In this document: positions 22,001-31,380 of the stretch, in pieces | How positions within the stretch are numbered: the first letter of the stretch is position 1 | How the letters are laid out: the number at the start of each line of letters is the position of its first letter | Assembly (NCBI RefSeq): GCF_030936135.1 | Contig: NC_082596.1 | Span: 4,936,155-5,000,154, forward strand | Length of the DNA: 64,000 nucleotides | Direction: 5' to 3' | From: Gavia stellata | Taxonomy: Eukaryota; Chordata; Aves; Gaviiformes; Gaviidae | Position numbers and translations under genes: made by a program | The notes under the pieces: model-generated | Database searches by the model: none | What the model was told of the DNA's origin: nothing | What the model saw: the letters and a program-made list of their open reading frames with translations, nothing else

Positions 22001-24902
22001 CACTAAATCCTGCACTCCTTCCTTAGCCAAAGTTTCAGCCAAGTATTTTATAGTTTCGTCGGGGTAGTATCTCAGCTGCTTCCGGTGAAACACCTCTATA
22101 GCTAGGACCAGTTGTAAGAACCAGCAGTAACCCAGTGTGGTGGGCTGAAATGCCATGAGCCACCTCAGATAACGGGGTGGACGGCCGCTGTGTGACCAGT
22201 AGGAAATGAGCAATATTTTAACCTTCTGCTCCCACTGAGTGGTTGCGTGGGCATCCCCTAGGAGTGAGGAGCTGCAGGGAACTGGGATGCTTGTAGTTGT
22301 ACAGTTCAGGAGCAGAGATACTAAGGACCTTACAGAGGAGGTTTTCAAAGTTTGTTTCTTTTCTGACCCAGGATTATTTCGGTCTGTCTTGGATTTAACT
22401 CTAGACAGATGTGACTCGATGGAAGTTTTGCTTGAGTAAGGACTACAGGATTTCTAACCTATTGGGTTTTTCTGATCTACTGGAAAAAAACTGTATGAAA
22501 ACAGCCGGTGTTTCACACCTGTACTGGTGACACCATTTTTGTTAATCTGCTGTGAATTTTCACTAACAAAACAATAAGATGTACTGCAATAGTCTCTCTT
22601 TACCGTATCGGTATGTTAACTGTGCACTCTGATGTTGTTTTGGAGCACAAAACAACTTTCTGGAACGAGGGACCTGATAACCTGTTGCTTTAGCAGTGAA
22701 ATTTGTGCATCAGTAGTGAACCACTTAGACGTGTCGAGTACTCTGCACTCCTCGTTCCTCACATTATCTTCTTCTCTGTAGTGGGAGTTCCACTGGAAGC
22801 TCTTCAGGGAAATCCTGGTAAAAATTCCCCAGTGTCATTTCACAGATCAGGTTCAGTCAGAAGAACTGAAGGAAACTTCCTTCAGATCCGGGAGGGAGCG
22901 TGCTGACCAAGATGGGGGGCCGGGCGGGGGGCTGTTGCCAATATGAGACCTTCCCGGCGGTCTGCGGAGGTTGGGAAGTTGCTGAGCCCCATCTGCTGGG
23001 GACAGGAGGTTAAACAACCCCCCTCTGCTTCCAGATTCAGCCGCAGGAAATCAGCCCTCCTCCCACCGCCAACCTGGATCGCTCCAACGACAAAGTCTAC
23101 GAGAACGTGACTGGGCTGGTGAAAGCGGTCATAGAAATGTCCAGTAAAATACAGCCAGCTCCGCCGGAGGAGTACGTACCCATGGTGAAGGTACGGAGGC
23201 AATTCCTAAAATCAGTGGTTTAGTTCTCTCCTGAATGAGGTCTTCAAGTGGCGCGGGAGGAACCTTCTGGAAAGTTGGAAGTAAAAAAGGTTTTTGTGTT
23301 TGCAGGGGGGTAACCTGTGGTCGGAGGGCTGGAGCGTTGCATACTGTTAACAGTATTGTGGGAAACAGCGCTTTCCTTCCCCAGCTCGCCTGTGCTTACC
23401 CAGGGGCAGCGAGTTGTGCACTGTCTTCTCTACAGTTCACTTTTTTTCAAAAGAACTTTTTTTTCTAATTAACCCTTCGGCATTTTGTTTTGATCGTGAA
23501 ACATGGAATTGCAAGTGGGGTTTTCAAAGTCCCTCAGCCACGTTCTAAACTCCCTTCTTAGCCAGATGAGGGGTTAAATGTATCAGTTGCTTCCTGCACT
23601 CCGGGTACAAGTCTCTCACCCATTCATTCCAAGTTTTTAAACTTCATTTTCTTAATTATTTTTTTTTCTTAGGAGGTTGGTTTGGCACTAAGAACCTTAC
23701 TGGCAACAGTAGATGAGACCCTCCCCGTGCTTCCTGCAAGCACCCACAGAGAGGTACGTAGAGCTCCCCTCACCTGGTGCTCAGTCTGTGACGTTTCAGG
23801 TTAGCCCCAGCCAGGACAGCTCTCTGGACGTGTTTTCCCTCACTAAGCAGTATGAACTCGCAGGTTACAATTCTTGATGAAATTAATTGTATTAGAATCC
23901 AGTTGCTGTGTGGACATAGGTCTGTATTGACTTAAGTGAAGACACTCGCACTGGATGTAATTGAAAAGCATACAACGCGCGCACGTATGAAGTTGATAAA
24001 CAAACTGTTAGCACTTACATGGAACTTCTTAGCGCAAGTTTAATCCTTCATTAAACTACAGCTTGCACGCGAAGTCATTGAACAGGTAATTGAGCGTAGC
24101 TTAGTGCAGCTGGAAGGTTTTGATGAGAAAATATTCTGTAGTCACTTGGTTCTGGATGAGAAGTGACTGAGATCTTTTAGTGAAGTTCATGAGTAAAACC
24201 ATTTTCCTCTAAAACCTTGAATGAGTGTGATAATGAGAAAGCCAAAGAATGGTTAAGTGCCATCTGAGAGAATCATCCTGACTTAGCTCTGTGGTTGTTA
24301 AGTACCCTGTATCTGGCTTCTTCACCTGTTGTATTTTTTAGAGCTACTTTAATAATAGTAATAAAAAGAGCGATGATAATAGGGACCTGGAACCCCATAA
24401 CATGTTAACTCTTAAGATATGGGTTAAAATCCGCTATTAGCGATTTGGGTTTTGGTGCCGTGTAACAGCAGGCGGCTCAGCAGCGGACAAGGCTGCCCTT
24501 GATCTCCACACAGCGTAGAGCAGCAGGTGCCGAAATGCCATCTGCTCCACGTGGTGCCCGCAGGAACAGCCCCAGTCTCAAGCAGGGGCTGTTGAGGGAG
24601 GGTGGATAGTGCCGTTGCTCTGTAGTATCGCTGTCACGAGTGCAATGCTTCCAATGACTGCCAGGGTTGACTGAATCTTCTTGTTGCAGATTGAGATGGC
24701 ACAGAAGCTGCTGAACTCGGACTTGGCCGAGCTCATTAACAAGATGAAACTGGCGCAGCAGTACGTCATGACCAGCCTGCAGCAGGAGTACAAAAAGCAA
24801 ATGCTGACGGCTGCTCACGCTCTGGCTGTGGATGCCAAAAACTTGCTGGATGTTATTGATCAAGCCAGACTGAAAATGATCAGTCAGTCCAGACCGCACT
24901 AA
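960..24902 (+). CDS. PTK2: PTK2, focal adhesion kinase, C-terminal part (3' end of the gene)
   Basis: FAK is a cytoplasmic tyrosine kinase that relays integrin and growth-factor signals at focal adhesions. The window holds only its C-terminal non-catalytic part. Joining exons 960-1091, 10043-10105, 18094-18133, 18895-19001, 23035-23190, 23673-23753 and 24690-24902 gives 792 bases: 263 codons plus TAA, with no frame break and GT-AG at every junction. By alignment with remembered FAK this is residues 790-1052, ending exactly at the family's usual length. Visible landmarks are Ser843 (LSRSSIDRE), Tyr861 (QHIYQPV), the proline-rich SH3 site [11 protein letters not shown], Ser910 (EISPPP), Tyr925 (KVYENV, a Grb2 SH2 site) and the paxillin/talin-binding FAT four-helix bundle (about 916-1052). 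The kinase and FERM domains lie upstream of the window. The autonomous C-terminal product FRNK, first described in chicken, would share all these exons. Confidence 0.97.
1092..10042 (+). other. PTK2 intron, 8.95 kb, no gene recognised
   Basis: AT-rich intron with short homopolymer runs only (for example T at 5401-5413). Short open frames, including an antisense one at 9255-9797, have no recognisable domain. No CR1, tRNA or miRNA-like hairpin was recognised by eye. Confidence 0.7.
10043..10105 (+). CDS. PTK2: PTK2 coding exon, residues about 834-854 (Ser843 site)
   Basis: 63 bases, 21 whole codons, running from KPDVRLSR to GGLQGP after a TTTTAG acceptor and before GTAAGT. It holds the basophilic phosphosite known as Ser843 in mammals. 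Here the local sequence is LSRSSIDRE, so an additional serine precedes the site where mammals have glycine. The exon is in phase 0 on both sides, so it can be skipped without a frameshift. Confidence 0.96.
13720..16116 (-). pseudogene. CR1 ORF2 remnant (endonuclease plus reverse transcriptase)
   Basis: The endonuclease part runs from 16116 down to about 15390: [31 protein letters not shown] and [13 protein letters not shown], the last matching the family's GDFN block. The usual TETWW block instead reads SKT followed by a stop, so the catalytic Glu is replaced. The SDH block is lost near 15400. The linker (15192-15452) and reverse transcriptase (14079-15056) follow, with [13 protein letters not shown], motif A DFSKAFD and motif B SGVPHGS. 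The FADD box reads FAND at about 14093-14104, in a shifted frame, so one catalytic Asp is Asn. The C-terminal part (13720-13926) lies in another frame. Confidence 0.88.
16406..17261 (-). pseudogene. CR1 ORF1 remnant with esterase-like block
   Basis: A likely start is the Met at 17261 ([11 protein letters not shown]). The frame then shifts near 17040 and again near 16850. The last part contains [12 protein letters not shown], with GDS encoded at about 16637-16645, and [16 protein letters not shown]. These fit the SGNH-type esterase domain described for ORF1 of CR1 elements. The first part has scattered Cys residues that may be the remains of a zinc-binding region. Broken by frameshifts, so no functional protein is expected. 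Confidence 0.65.
18094..18133 (+). CDS. PTK2: PTK2 short coding exon carrying Tyr861
   Basis: A 40-base exon between TTTTATTTTATAG and GTAAGC. It encodes [13 protein letters not shown] plus the first base of the next codon. The TAT at 18112-18114 is the Src-phosphorylated Tyr861 of FAK. Because 40 is not a multiple of three, skipping this exon alone would shift the frame; skipping it together with the following 107-base exon (147 bases) would not. Confidence 0.95.
18134..18894 (+). other. PTK2 intron, 761 bases
   Basis: Short intron between the Tyr861 exon and the proline-rich exon. It has a 116-codon antisense open frame (18527-18877) with no recognisable similarity, which I take as chance. 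Confidence 0.75.
18895..19001 (+). CDS. PTK2: PTK2 coding exon with proline-rich region 2
   Basis: 107 bases, starting with the last two bases of Asp868 and ending EGVK (Lys903) at a GTACAT donor. It encodes [14 protein letters not shown], the second proline-rich SH3-binding site of FAK (partners known from the family: p130Cas, GRAF, ASAP1), then a Ser/Gly/Leu-rich linker. Its 3' boundary is the 903/904 junction used by the optional PWR microexon. Confidence 0.96.
19002..23034 (+). other. PTK2 intron, 4.03 kb, containing the PWR microexon
   Basis: Intron joining Lys903 to residue 904. Apart from the microexon at 21750-21758 and its CT-rich upstream tract, nothing else was recognised. If the microexon is used, the intron becomes two introns of 2,748 and 1,276 bases. 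Confidence 0.8.
21750..21758 (+). CDS. PTK2: PTK2 optional 9-base microexon encoding Pro-Trp-Arg
   Basis: Nine bases, CCATGGAGG, lie between an AG acceptor (CAACCATAG) and a strong GTAAGC donor. They read P-W-R in the frame set by the flanking exons, both of which join in phase 0 at residues 903/904. Mammalian brain FAK contains exactly a PWR insert at this junction, so this is very likely the orthologous neuronal exon. Upstream is a long CT-rich tract (about 21683-21730), of the kind bound by PTBP1, and a TGC at 21737-21739 between that tract and the acceptor, as in SRRM4-dependent neuronal microexons. Seen: codons, splice sites, tract. Known: the PWR insert. Inferred: neuronal use in this species. 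Confidence 0.85.
23035..23190 (+). CDS. PTK2: PTK2 coding exon, start of FAT domain (Ser910, Tyr925)
   Basis: 156 bases, 52 whole codons, from [10 protein letters not shown] to EEYVPMVK, between TTCCAG and GTACGG. It holds the proline-directed Ser910 (AGC at 23053-23055) and Tyr925 (TAC at 23098-23100) in KVYENV, the known Grb2 SH2-binding motif. The first FAT helix ([17 protein letters not shown]) is encoded here. Mammals begin this segment with Leu; here it is Ile. Confidence 0.97.
23191..24689 (+). other. PTK2 last two introns (482 and 936 bases) around the exon at 23673
   Basis: Introns at 23191-23672 and 23754-24689 with a T-rich acceptor region before 23673. No repeats or other features were recognised. 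Confidence 0.75.
23673..23753 (+). CDS. PTK2: PTK2 coding exon, FAT helix 2
   Basis: 81 bases, 27 codons, [16 protein letters not shown] then [11 protein letters not shown], after a T-rich CTTAG acceptor and before GTACGT. It forms the second FAT helix and the loop leading to the third. Phase 0 on both sides. Confidence 0.97.
24690..24902 (+). CDS. PTK2: PTK2 last coding exon, FAT helices 3 and 4 and stop
   Basis: The exon follows CTTGTTGCAG. It has 70 codons from [15 protein letters not shown] to SQSRPH and a TAA stop ending at 24902. It encodes FAT helices 3 and 4, whose surfaces bind paxillin LD motifs. The C-terminal tail is ISQSRPH where mammals have LGQTRPH, an unremarkable difference. 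Confidence 0.97.
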   Translation: MEMAQKLLNSDLAELINKMKLAQQYVMTSLQQEYKKQMLTAAHALAVDAKNLLDVIDQARLKMISQSRPH

Positions 24903-25865
24903 GCACTGAGGGAAGAGTTTCGTCAATCTAAGAATTCTGCTTGCGAAAGGATGTTATTTCACCTTCCACCAGCAGCGAGGATTAACCCAGTGTCGTCCTG
25001 GCTTTCCAGCGCCTCTTGCTTCAGCAGACCTGACTGCCAGCTGTTGGTTCTCTCTCATTAGAAAAGTTTAACCAAGTTTTTATCATAAAGCCAAGCTGCT
25101 CTGGGATTCAGGAAGTGGCATTATCACATGATGAAGTTTGTACAAAAGTCCTCGGGAAATCCCAGCTACGGAGCGCACTTCAGTTTTATACCATCGCATG
25201 GGACACGCTTAGCCTAAAGCTGCCACAGGGTTACGGTCTCAGAGCCAGAACTGTCCGAGCAGCAGATCGGAGAAAGATATTGTGAAGTGAAGAATTCGGG
25301 GAAACCTCAGGGCTGAGAATTCTTGCCCACAGTATATGAACTATCCAGACTGGAATTTTTTTTATTAGAACACTTACGTCGCAATATGCTAATCACAATT
25401 TACAGAGAAAGAATAAAAAGCTATATTTTCAAGACTTCAGTCATTTCAAGACAAAACTAAAGCCCTCTTCATCTTCCTGCCTTTTACTTTTACGTGAATG
25501 TGTGAAGCATTTGTTTGGAACTAGCTGTAGAACACAACTGAAAACTCGTCTTTTTCACCAGAATAATGTGCCAGTTCTTTTGTAGCAATGTTGTTTTCCT
25601 TGGAAGCAAAAATGCTGCTTTGTACCAGAGCAATTCAGAGCTGCATTTAGAGGAGTTCTGTAACCATTCATGTCCCCCATTTTTATATAATTTATAAAGA
25701 CAGATTAAAGCCATGTTGAATATTTTAAACCCACTGTAGTTAACTAACCCATCCTTTTGTCTATCTTGCCTGGGAGGAGTTACAGTAGAGCAGTGTAATT
25801 AGATTTTCCTTGGTTTTCCAGTTATGCCATCTGTTCTGTTAAAATAAAAACCACACTCCCTTTTT
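24903..25865 (+). other. PTK2: PTK2 3' untranslated region (end estimated)
   Basis: This is the non-coding continuation of the last PTK2 exon. AATAAA signals occur at 25412-25417 and 25843-25848, so at least two 3' ends, about 0.5 and 0.95 kb after the stop, are possible. The exact cleavage sites cannot be read from the sequence; the end given assumes use of the second signal. Confidence 0.6.
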
Positions 25866-27304
25866 GCTGTTGAGGGATATAAATTATTCTCAGGAAGAAT
25901 ATAATGAACTGTACAGTTACTTTGACCTATTAAAAAGGTGTTACCAGTGAAATTCTGGCTATGTTATTTTATGTGTGCGTGCACTGCAGAAGAAACGATT
26001 TCCCCCCTCACCCTAATCCACAAGCTTTGAAGAATTCACTTATGTGGGACATAAGGAGCAACAGTGCGCGTTCAGGGAGGATGTCCAAGATTTAAGTAGT
26101 CTCACAGAAAGCAGTTTTTCCTCCAGCTGTGGAGCACAGGGAACAAGTCAGTGTTATCAGCTGTGTAAGTGACTTACTTGTAAGTGCTCAGTGTCACTCC
26201 TTAAAACTCCTTCAGACCTTTAAAGGGGAAGGTTTCTTTAAAAAGGGGTGGGGGAACAGAGCGGTTGCATGGTTTGCAGGAATTGTTTGGGAAGCACAGC
26301 ATCGTTCTCAGCAGCAGCAGGGGGTTGCATGGACTAAATTCTTCCACGGGTGCCTGCATCTTTCAAAAAAGAAATGAGCCCCAGTGTTGGGGGAAGGTGG
26401 GACAGGGCAGGGTACATCCATTGTGGGTCTAGATGTGGAACAACCCACCTGCACAACTCTGGAGTCCCTCTTACACACGTAAACATCTTGCTAATGCATA
26501 ATTTTCATTTAGTATTTTAGAACACGCATTAGAAAGACAGCCCTTACCTTGCTCAGTTTGCTCTGGAAAACATCCCTTTCAAATGTTATTTTAGAAATAC
26601 ATCCTTTTTAAGTTATTCCTTTTTCATACGTAAAGTTACACAATCTTCCACACCCACCCTCCAAAGCAGTTTTCAGAGATGCTCCTTTTTTCTGGAAAGG
26701 CAAAAAATTTACACACCTTACACAACCTAAGCTTGGTGCCTAGCACTGCAAGAGTCCATCTGCTTTTGAATACCTACTCGTGAATAAACAGTATCCAAGC
26801 TTTAGACGCCGCCAAGGGCCTTTACCTGAGAATTGCAGCGTTTTCCCCACTTTTCAGCTCAGCAACTGCCCTCCGCTGTGAAACAGTCCCTGCTCTGGCC
26901 TTCGGCTGCCCCAAGCAGGTTAAGTTACCTGGTACTGGAAGCTGCGCTGTTGCTAAAGCGTTAACTAGAGATGCTGCAGCTTCACCAAGAGGCTGCAGCA
27001 CAAGCAGCTCCTGGCTGCAGTACCGAGTCGTAGCACTTCTGCTAAACGTGACCACGTCCGGTACCTGCCGAGGCGTTACCACAGCCCATGCTCACCGCGA
27101 TTACATCTCCACCTTTGTCCATAGGCTATGAATGCAACTGGAAGCCGTAACTGTCACTGGGCTGTTCCTACGCTGAACATGAAGAACCAAGAAGGAGAGC
27201 TGTAAAACCCTAGATTACCGTGCGATGACGGCAGTTTCGGTACCTGCAGGTAACCTGGCCGATCCTTCATCCACTCCCCTTCACACGCATCCATGTAACA
27301 GACA
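25866..27304. other. PTK2-RPLP1 intergenic region (tail-to-tail)
   Basis: About 1.4 kb between the converging 3' ends of PTK2 and RPLP1. I see no repeat, RNA gene or convincing open frame in it. Confidence 0.7.
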
Positions 27305-27323
27305 AAAGTACAATGAAGTGTTC

Positions 27324-27329
27324 TTTATT
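27324..27329 (-). terminator. RPLP1: RPLP1 polyadenylation signal AATAAA
   Basis: TTTATT on the + strand reads AATAAA on the coding strand, 19 bases after the stop codon. Cleavage is expected about 15-25 bases further on, near 27305. A very short 3' UTR is typical of ribosomal protein genes. Confidence 0.85.
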
Positions 27330-27347
27330 AGACAGGTACAAAACTAA

Positions 27348-27427
27348 TTAGTCAAAAAGACCAAAGCCCATGTCATCATCAGATTCCTCTGATTCTTCTT
27401 TCTTTTCCTCTTCTTTCTTCTCCTCAG
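27348..27427 (-). CDS. RPLP1: RPLP1 coding exon 4 (acidic tail and stop)
   Basis: Follows TTTTCTAG. It encodes [12 protein letters not shown] then [14 protein letters not shown] and TAA (27350-27348). The Ser residues in the acidic tail are known casein-kinase-2 sites in the family. The 3' untranslated part is very short. Confidence 0.97.
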
Positions 27428-28705
27428 CTAGAAAAGGAGAAAGGAGTCAGGATTTTTCCATTTTATCAGCTCATAAAAACCTTATGCCACAAAAGACTTT
27501 GCATACAACGCCTGCAACATCAAGAAGCAGGACGTGAGCAATCCTAACAAGCTAAGCTAACAACCCAAGGAGCCTGGTGTTTCCACTACTAGGAACACGG
27601 TTTTGTGCCTTCAAAACTAATTCCTATCAAATCTAAAAAACTTTAGAAAGCAGGCGCTCTCCCTCCAGCCATCACGAGGAGATCCTGAGGATACAGAGGA
27701 AAATCAGCCCTAATTCCGAGGTAACACTAATCCCGTGCACTGACTCAAAGCGCAATTCCAGCCCTTCTAAAGCTGAGGGTCTGTTCTGCTCTCCAACACC
27801 CACGTGCAAAGCACACACCCCATGAAAACTGCAAGAGGAAGAGCCAAGGTGACAAGCAGCAGCTCCTTAACCCAGCGCTCCTGCCGCCTGAAGATGACGT
27901 CGTTGGACGCAGAGGCCACTTACCAGGGGCAGCACCGCCCGCAGGCGCCGCGCCAGCGGCAGGAGCGGCTGCAGCGGGAGCACCGCCACCGCCCGCCCCG
28001 ACGTTGCAGATCAGGCTGCCGATGTCGATGTTGGCGAGAGCCTGGGGAGAACAAGCGGCAGTGACGCCGCGTTAGCGCCGGGCGTGCGGGGCAGCTCTGC
28101 TCCAGTGCCGCGCACCGGCGGGGTCACGCCACGCGCGCGGTGACGACACGGCGGCAGGACAGACCAGCAGCCGCCTCACTCCCACCAGCGGCGTCACCGC
28201 AGTCCCGCGCTCTTCACGTTGGCCACAGGGCGCATTTCCCAGCTTAAGGCGTAGGGACCCGCCGCCCAAGGCAGCGCCACCGGGGAGCCCGTTCGGTTGC
28301 GAGCCGGGACGTCCCCGCGGGCTGCCCGCCGCCCCGGCCTCCTCCTCCCCTCACTCCCCCCGAGGAGCCCCGCTCCGGGCAGCTGACGGCTCCCGCGCCG
28401 GCCCGGCCCGGCGCTCTCTCTCGCTCACCTTCGCGAAGAGGCCCGGCCAGAAGGGCTCCACGTTCACGCCGGCCGCCTTGATGAGCGCGTTGATCTTGTC
28501 CTCCTGCAACGAGAGCGGCGCTCAGCAGCCAGCGCGGCCCGGCCCGGCCCGGCCCCGCCGCCTCCCGCCCCGCTGCCGGCCATGCCGCGGCTGGCCGCCA
28601 TCTTGTGCCGGCCGGGCCGGGGCCCGCACTCACCGTGACGGTGACCTCGTCGTCGTGCAGGATGAGGGCGGAGTAGATGCAGGCGAGCTCGGAGACGGAG
28701 GCCAT
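27348..28705 (-). CDS. RPLP1: RPLP1, 60S ribosomal stalk protein P1, complete four-exon gene
   Basis: P1 pairs with P2 and docks on P0 (uL10) to form the lateral stalk of the large ribosomal subunit, which recruits and activates translation GTPases. Coding exons read right to left: 28634-28705, 28429-28503, 27924-28041 and 27348-27427. Joined they give 345 bases, 114 residues plus TAA, the usual family length. The protein starts [20 protein letters not shown], continues through the helical dimerisation part ([23 protein letters not shown]), an Ala/Gly/Pro-rich hinge encoded by the GC-rich third exon, and an acidic Glu/Lys run. It ends in the invariant [11 protein letters not shown] tail that contacts elongation factors. 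All junctions are GT-AG. The gene has introns, a TATA box and an AATAAA, so it is a genuine gene rather than a processed copy. Its place between PTK2 and AGO2 is unexpected compared with human. Confidence 0.97.
27924..28041 (-). CDS. RPLP1: RPLP1 coding exon 3 (Ala/Gly/Pro hinge)
   Basis: 118 bases from [17 protein letters not shown] into a very GC-rich alanine, glycine and proline hinge, between CTCCCCAG and GTAAGT. It ends with one base of the next Ala codon. The hinge is the most variable part of P1 between species. Confidence 0.96.
28429..28503 (-). CDS. RPLP1: RPLP1 coding exon 2
   Basis: 25 codons, [12 protein letters not shown] to WPGLFAK, between GTTGCAG and GTGAGC. It encodes the second half of the helical P1/P2 dimerisation domain. 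Phase 0 on both sides. Confidence 0.97.
28634..28705 (-). CDS. RPLP1: RPLP1 coding exon 1
   Basis: 24 codons, MASVSEL to DEVTVT, ending at a GTGAGT donor. The ATG (28705-28703) follows CCCCACC, a good Kozak context, and lies about 85 bases after the likely transcription start. Confidence 0.97.
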
Positions 28706-28782
28706 GGTGGGGGCGCGGTGCCAGTCGCCGGGGTGGGACGGCCTTAGCTTCAGCTGAAGGACACAGCACCTTGGGCCGCCGG

Positions 28783-28840
28783 GGAGGAAAAGGGGCGCGT
28801 CTCCACGGGGGAGCTTTATAACAGCGCCCTGCGCCAATGG
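28783..28840 (-). promoter_or_regulatory. RPLP1: RPLP1 core promoter: inverted CCAAT, TATA box, TOP-like start
   Basis: On the coding strand, ATTGG (an inverted CCAAT, about 28835-28839) is followed by TTATAAAG (28821-28814). About 25 bases later comes the pyrimidine stretch CCTTTTCCTCC (28793-28783). Starting inside that stretch would give a 5' terminal oligopyrimidine mRNA, the mark of ribosomal protein genes under mTOR control. Two further CCAAT boxes on the + strand (28914 and 28940 areas) lie upstream. The start itself is inferred. Confidence 0.7.
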
Positions 28841-29230
28841 CAGACCGGCGAGCTGAGACGCAACAGCGTCGTCAGCGCCGCCGCTCAACCCGTGACCGGC
28901 GGGGCAGCCCTGACCAATGCCGTCGGGGGAGCGCTCCGCCAATCGCAGCGTAGCGGGGGATGACGGGAGCGTCGGCAGGGCTCGGAGGGGCGTAGCGGGG
29001 CGGGAGCGGGCGCGGCGCGGCGAGCGCAGCCTCGTGCGGCCTGCGGGGGGCGCTGAGCCTCCCCACCCCCCCCCCCCGCCTCCCCCTGGGGCCACCGCGG
29101 GCGCGGAGCCGGGTCCCGCCTGTGTCCCGGCGCTGGGCGGCCCCGCCCGGCCCCTTGCCTTCCCGGCAGGCGCACTGCCGGCTCCTCCGCGGCTCCCCGC
29201 GCTCCGGAGCGCAGCTGCAGGGGTCCTCCA

Positions 29231-30244
29231 GGTGAAAGATGATGTCTCCTCGTAGAGGTCTGTCTTCCCCCCCCCCTTCTTGTCAGAAAAAAGATCGTCT
29301 CAAGATGTGGTGTTGTTATACGGGCTGTCAACTACGAAAAAAGAAAATACAATACGGAATGCTCATCAGAGCCGACACCATTGACGTAACGATTGCCCCA
29401 TCGCGGTGGACAGGAGTGTCCGGGATCTGCTGCTTCGGTGTGTCGCGCGGCGTCCCCAGACCTTCCACGGGGACACAAACTGATACCATCTACAGCGCGA
29501 TACAGCATTGCCACTTCTGTCAATGTTCTCAAAAAAACCCCATCAATATGTACCGTGTTCTCGATTTCATCAGTGCTGTTATTTAGGGCGTCATCACTGT
29601 TAAATGCACAATTTTCTGTAATATGTGTATGTAAAAAAAAAAAAAAAGAAAAAACGAAGAGGGGCAGAATGAGCCATTTGTGGAAACTTCACACTTCCCA
29701 GCTTCTACAAAACTTCATAACCTCATGAGCCTTAGCAAACTCCAGCATTTCACGCTGAAAGAATAATCAGATTATGAAAAATAAACGTTCTCTGATTTTT
29801 ATGCATTCTTAACAGACGCGCATTTGATGGGCATCACTCGAGAGTCACTCAGAGTATGGTTTATGTGCCATAGCGCTTGCTCAGAGCCCTGGGACATAGG
29901 ATGGATTTAGCCCTTTGTGAAGGCGCCTATAGGAAGGGCTGAATCAATTGTGCTCTGTCTGCCGCTCTTTCGGCAAATGAAGTCCCCTTCAAGCTGTGCT
30001 CCAGGTAACAGCGACATCAACAGAGGTGTCTCAGCTGAGTCAAATGCAGCTGAATCAGTCAGGACTGCGTATTTCTATTTTAAATGGTGAATTGGTAAGA
30101 TGGGCGTGTTTGTCATTCCTTCAGAAAGATGGAAGGTTGCTTTGAAAATATTTCGTCAAAAGGAGCGTGAGAAAATAGTTATTTTGAGCAAGAGGTGGGT
30201 ACCGACTTCCAGACGAGAGCAAAATTACTTAAACAGCATTTTTT
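29231..30244. other. RPLP1-upstream intergenic segment, nothing firmly identified
   Basis: The stretch 29231-29630 keeps moderate CG content, holds a CRE-like TGACGTAA (29382-29389) and ends in a 15-base A run (29634-29648) without a nearby AATAAA. After that the sequence is ordinary AT-rich DNA up to the CR1 at 30245. Confidence 0.6.
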
Positions 30245-31380
30245 CAGGTTGTTGTTGATGCAAGCTGTTCCAGAGCCAGCCCAGTCCACAGCGGAGCAGC
30301 AGATCTTGGCACACATGCGGGTTTCCTGAGGCAGGGAAACACCAGGGCAGCGGGGAAACCCTCCAGGAGCAGGCAGCTCTCTCTCAAGATGCTGATGAGG
30401 TCTGGGCATTGCCAGAGCGTCCGTGGCCACCCCCCTCCACCTATAAAAAGCAGCCTAGGGAGCGCAAGCAACCAAAGCGGGCAAACGGTGTGGCGTGGCA
30501 GTTGGCGCAGGAAAGGCGTCATCACCTTACCAGCTCAAGAGGTCAGTTCAGTTGGACTCCCAGAAGGAGCTTAGCTATGGTATCCACCTGGCAGAAAGCC
30601 ATGTTCTCTGCACTCACTAGAACTGACGTGGCAACCCAGACAGAGCGCCCACGAAAACACGCAGCCATCCAGGCCTGAGGCTGCGGGGCGTGCCAGAGCC
30701 TTTCCCTGGTAATGGACCTGGGTGACCAGGTGGACGATCTGCTCAGCCTGGTGGCAGAGCTACGAGAGGAAGTAGAAAGGTTAAGGAGCGTCAGGGAGTC
30801 TGAGAGAGAGAGAGAGAGTGGTGGAGCCGTGCTCTGCCCACCCTGAGACAGAAACAGCAACAGCCACCAGAAAAAAAAACAGTATTAAGGGGAACCTGTA
30901 TCCTCCCCCCACCAGGCAGAAGGCTGTAGCTTAAAGAAAAGGAGTGAACGGAGGCAAGTCCACGCTTGGGGCGCTAGGCGAACCCCTTCGTTGCCTACCT
31001 CGCCTTCCCAGGTGCCTCTGTACAACAGGTATGAGGCTCTGGATGTGGAAGGTCAGTCGATGACTGATGCAGATGACGGTCCATCTACACCAGAGGTGTT
31101 GCCAGGGTCAGAAAGGCCTACCCCCTGCATCACAACCACCTCCACAAGGAAGAAAAGACAGGTTATAGTTGTAGGTTACTCCCTTCTGAGGGGAACAGAG
31201 GGTCCAATATGCTGGACAGACCCTCCTCTGAGGGAAACCTCCCTGGGGCCTGGCTTAAGGACATCACTAGGAAACTTCCTAGCCTGGTACGGCCCTCGGA
31301 CTGTTACCCATTGCTGCTCTTCCCTGTGGGTGGCAATGAAGTCACAACATGCAGTCCAAGGGCAACCAAAAGAGACTTCA

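Larger units (their letters stand above)
28050..29230. promoter_or_regulatory. CpG island over the RPLP1 promoter
   Basis: Dense CG dinucleotides and very high GC from RPLP1 intron 2 to about 0.4 kb upstream of its start, flanked by AT-rich DNA. It creates long chance open frames on both strands. A C-run lies at about 29068-29080. A CAG-GTGAAAG at 29227-29236 resembles a + strand splice donor, but no partner exon was recognised. Confidence 0.8.

Noticed and set aside
22882..23202. Minus-strand 106-codon frame over a PTK2 exon
   Set aside because: A shadow of the conserved FAT-domain exon on the opposite strand.
1..24902. miR-151 precursor expected inside PTK2
   Set aside because: No sequence resembling the remembered miR-151 hairpin was seen. 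In mammals it lies in an earlier intron, probably upstream of this window.
1..24902. FRNK promoter and start codon
   Set aside because: The FRNK start lies upstream of residue 790, so it is outside the window.
28244..29095. 283-codon minus-strand open frame at RPLP1
   Set aside because: It is the RPLP1 exon 1 frame read on into flanking GC-rich intron and promoter sequence. The four-exon structure explains the coding part.
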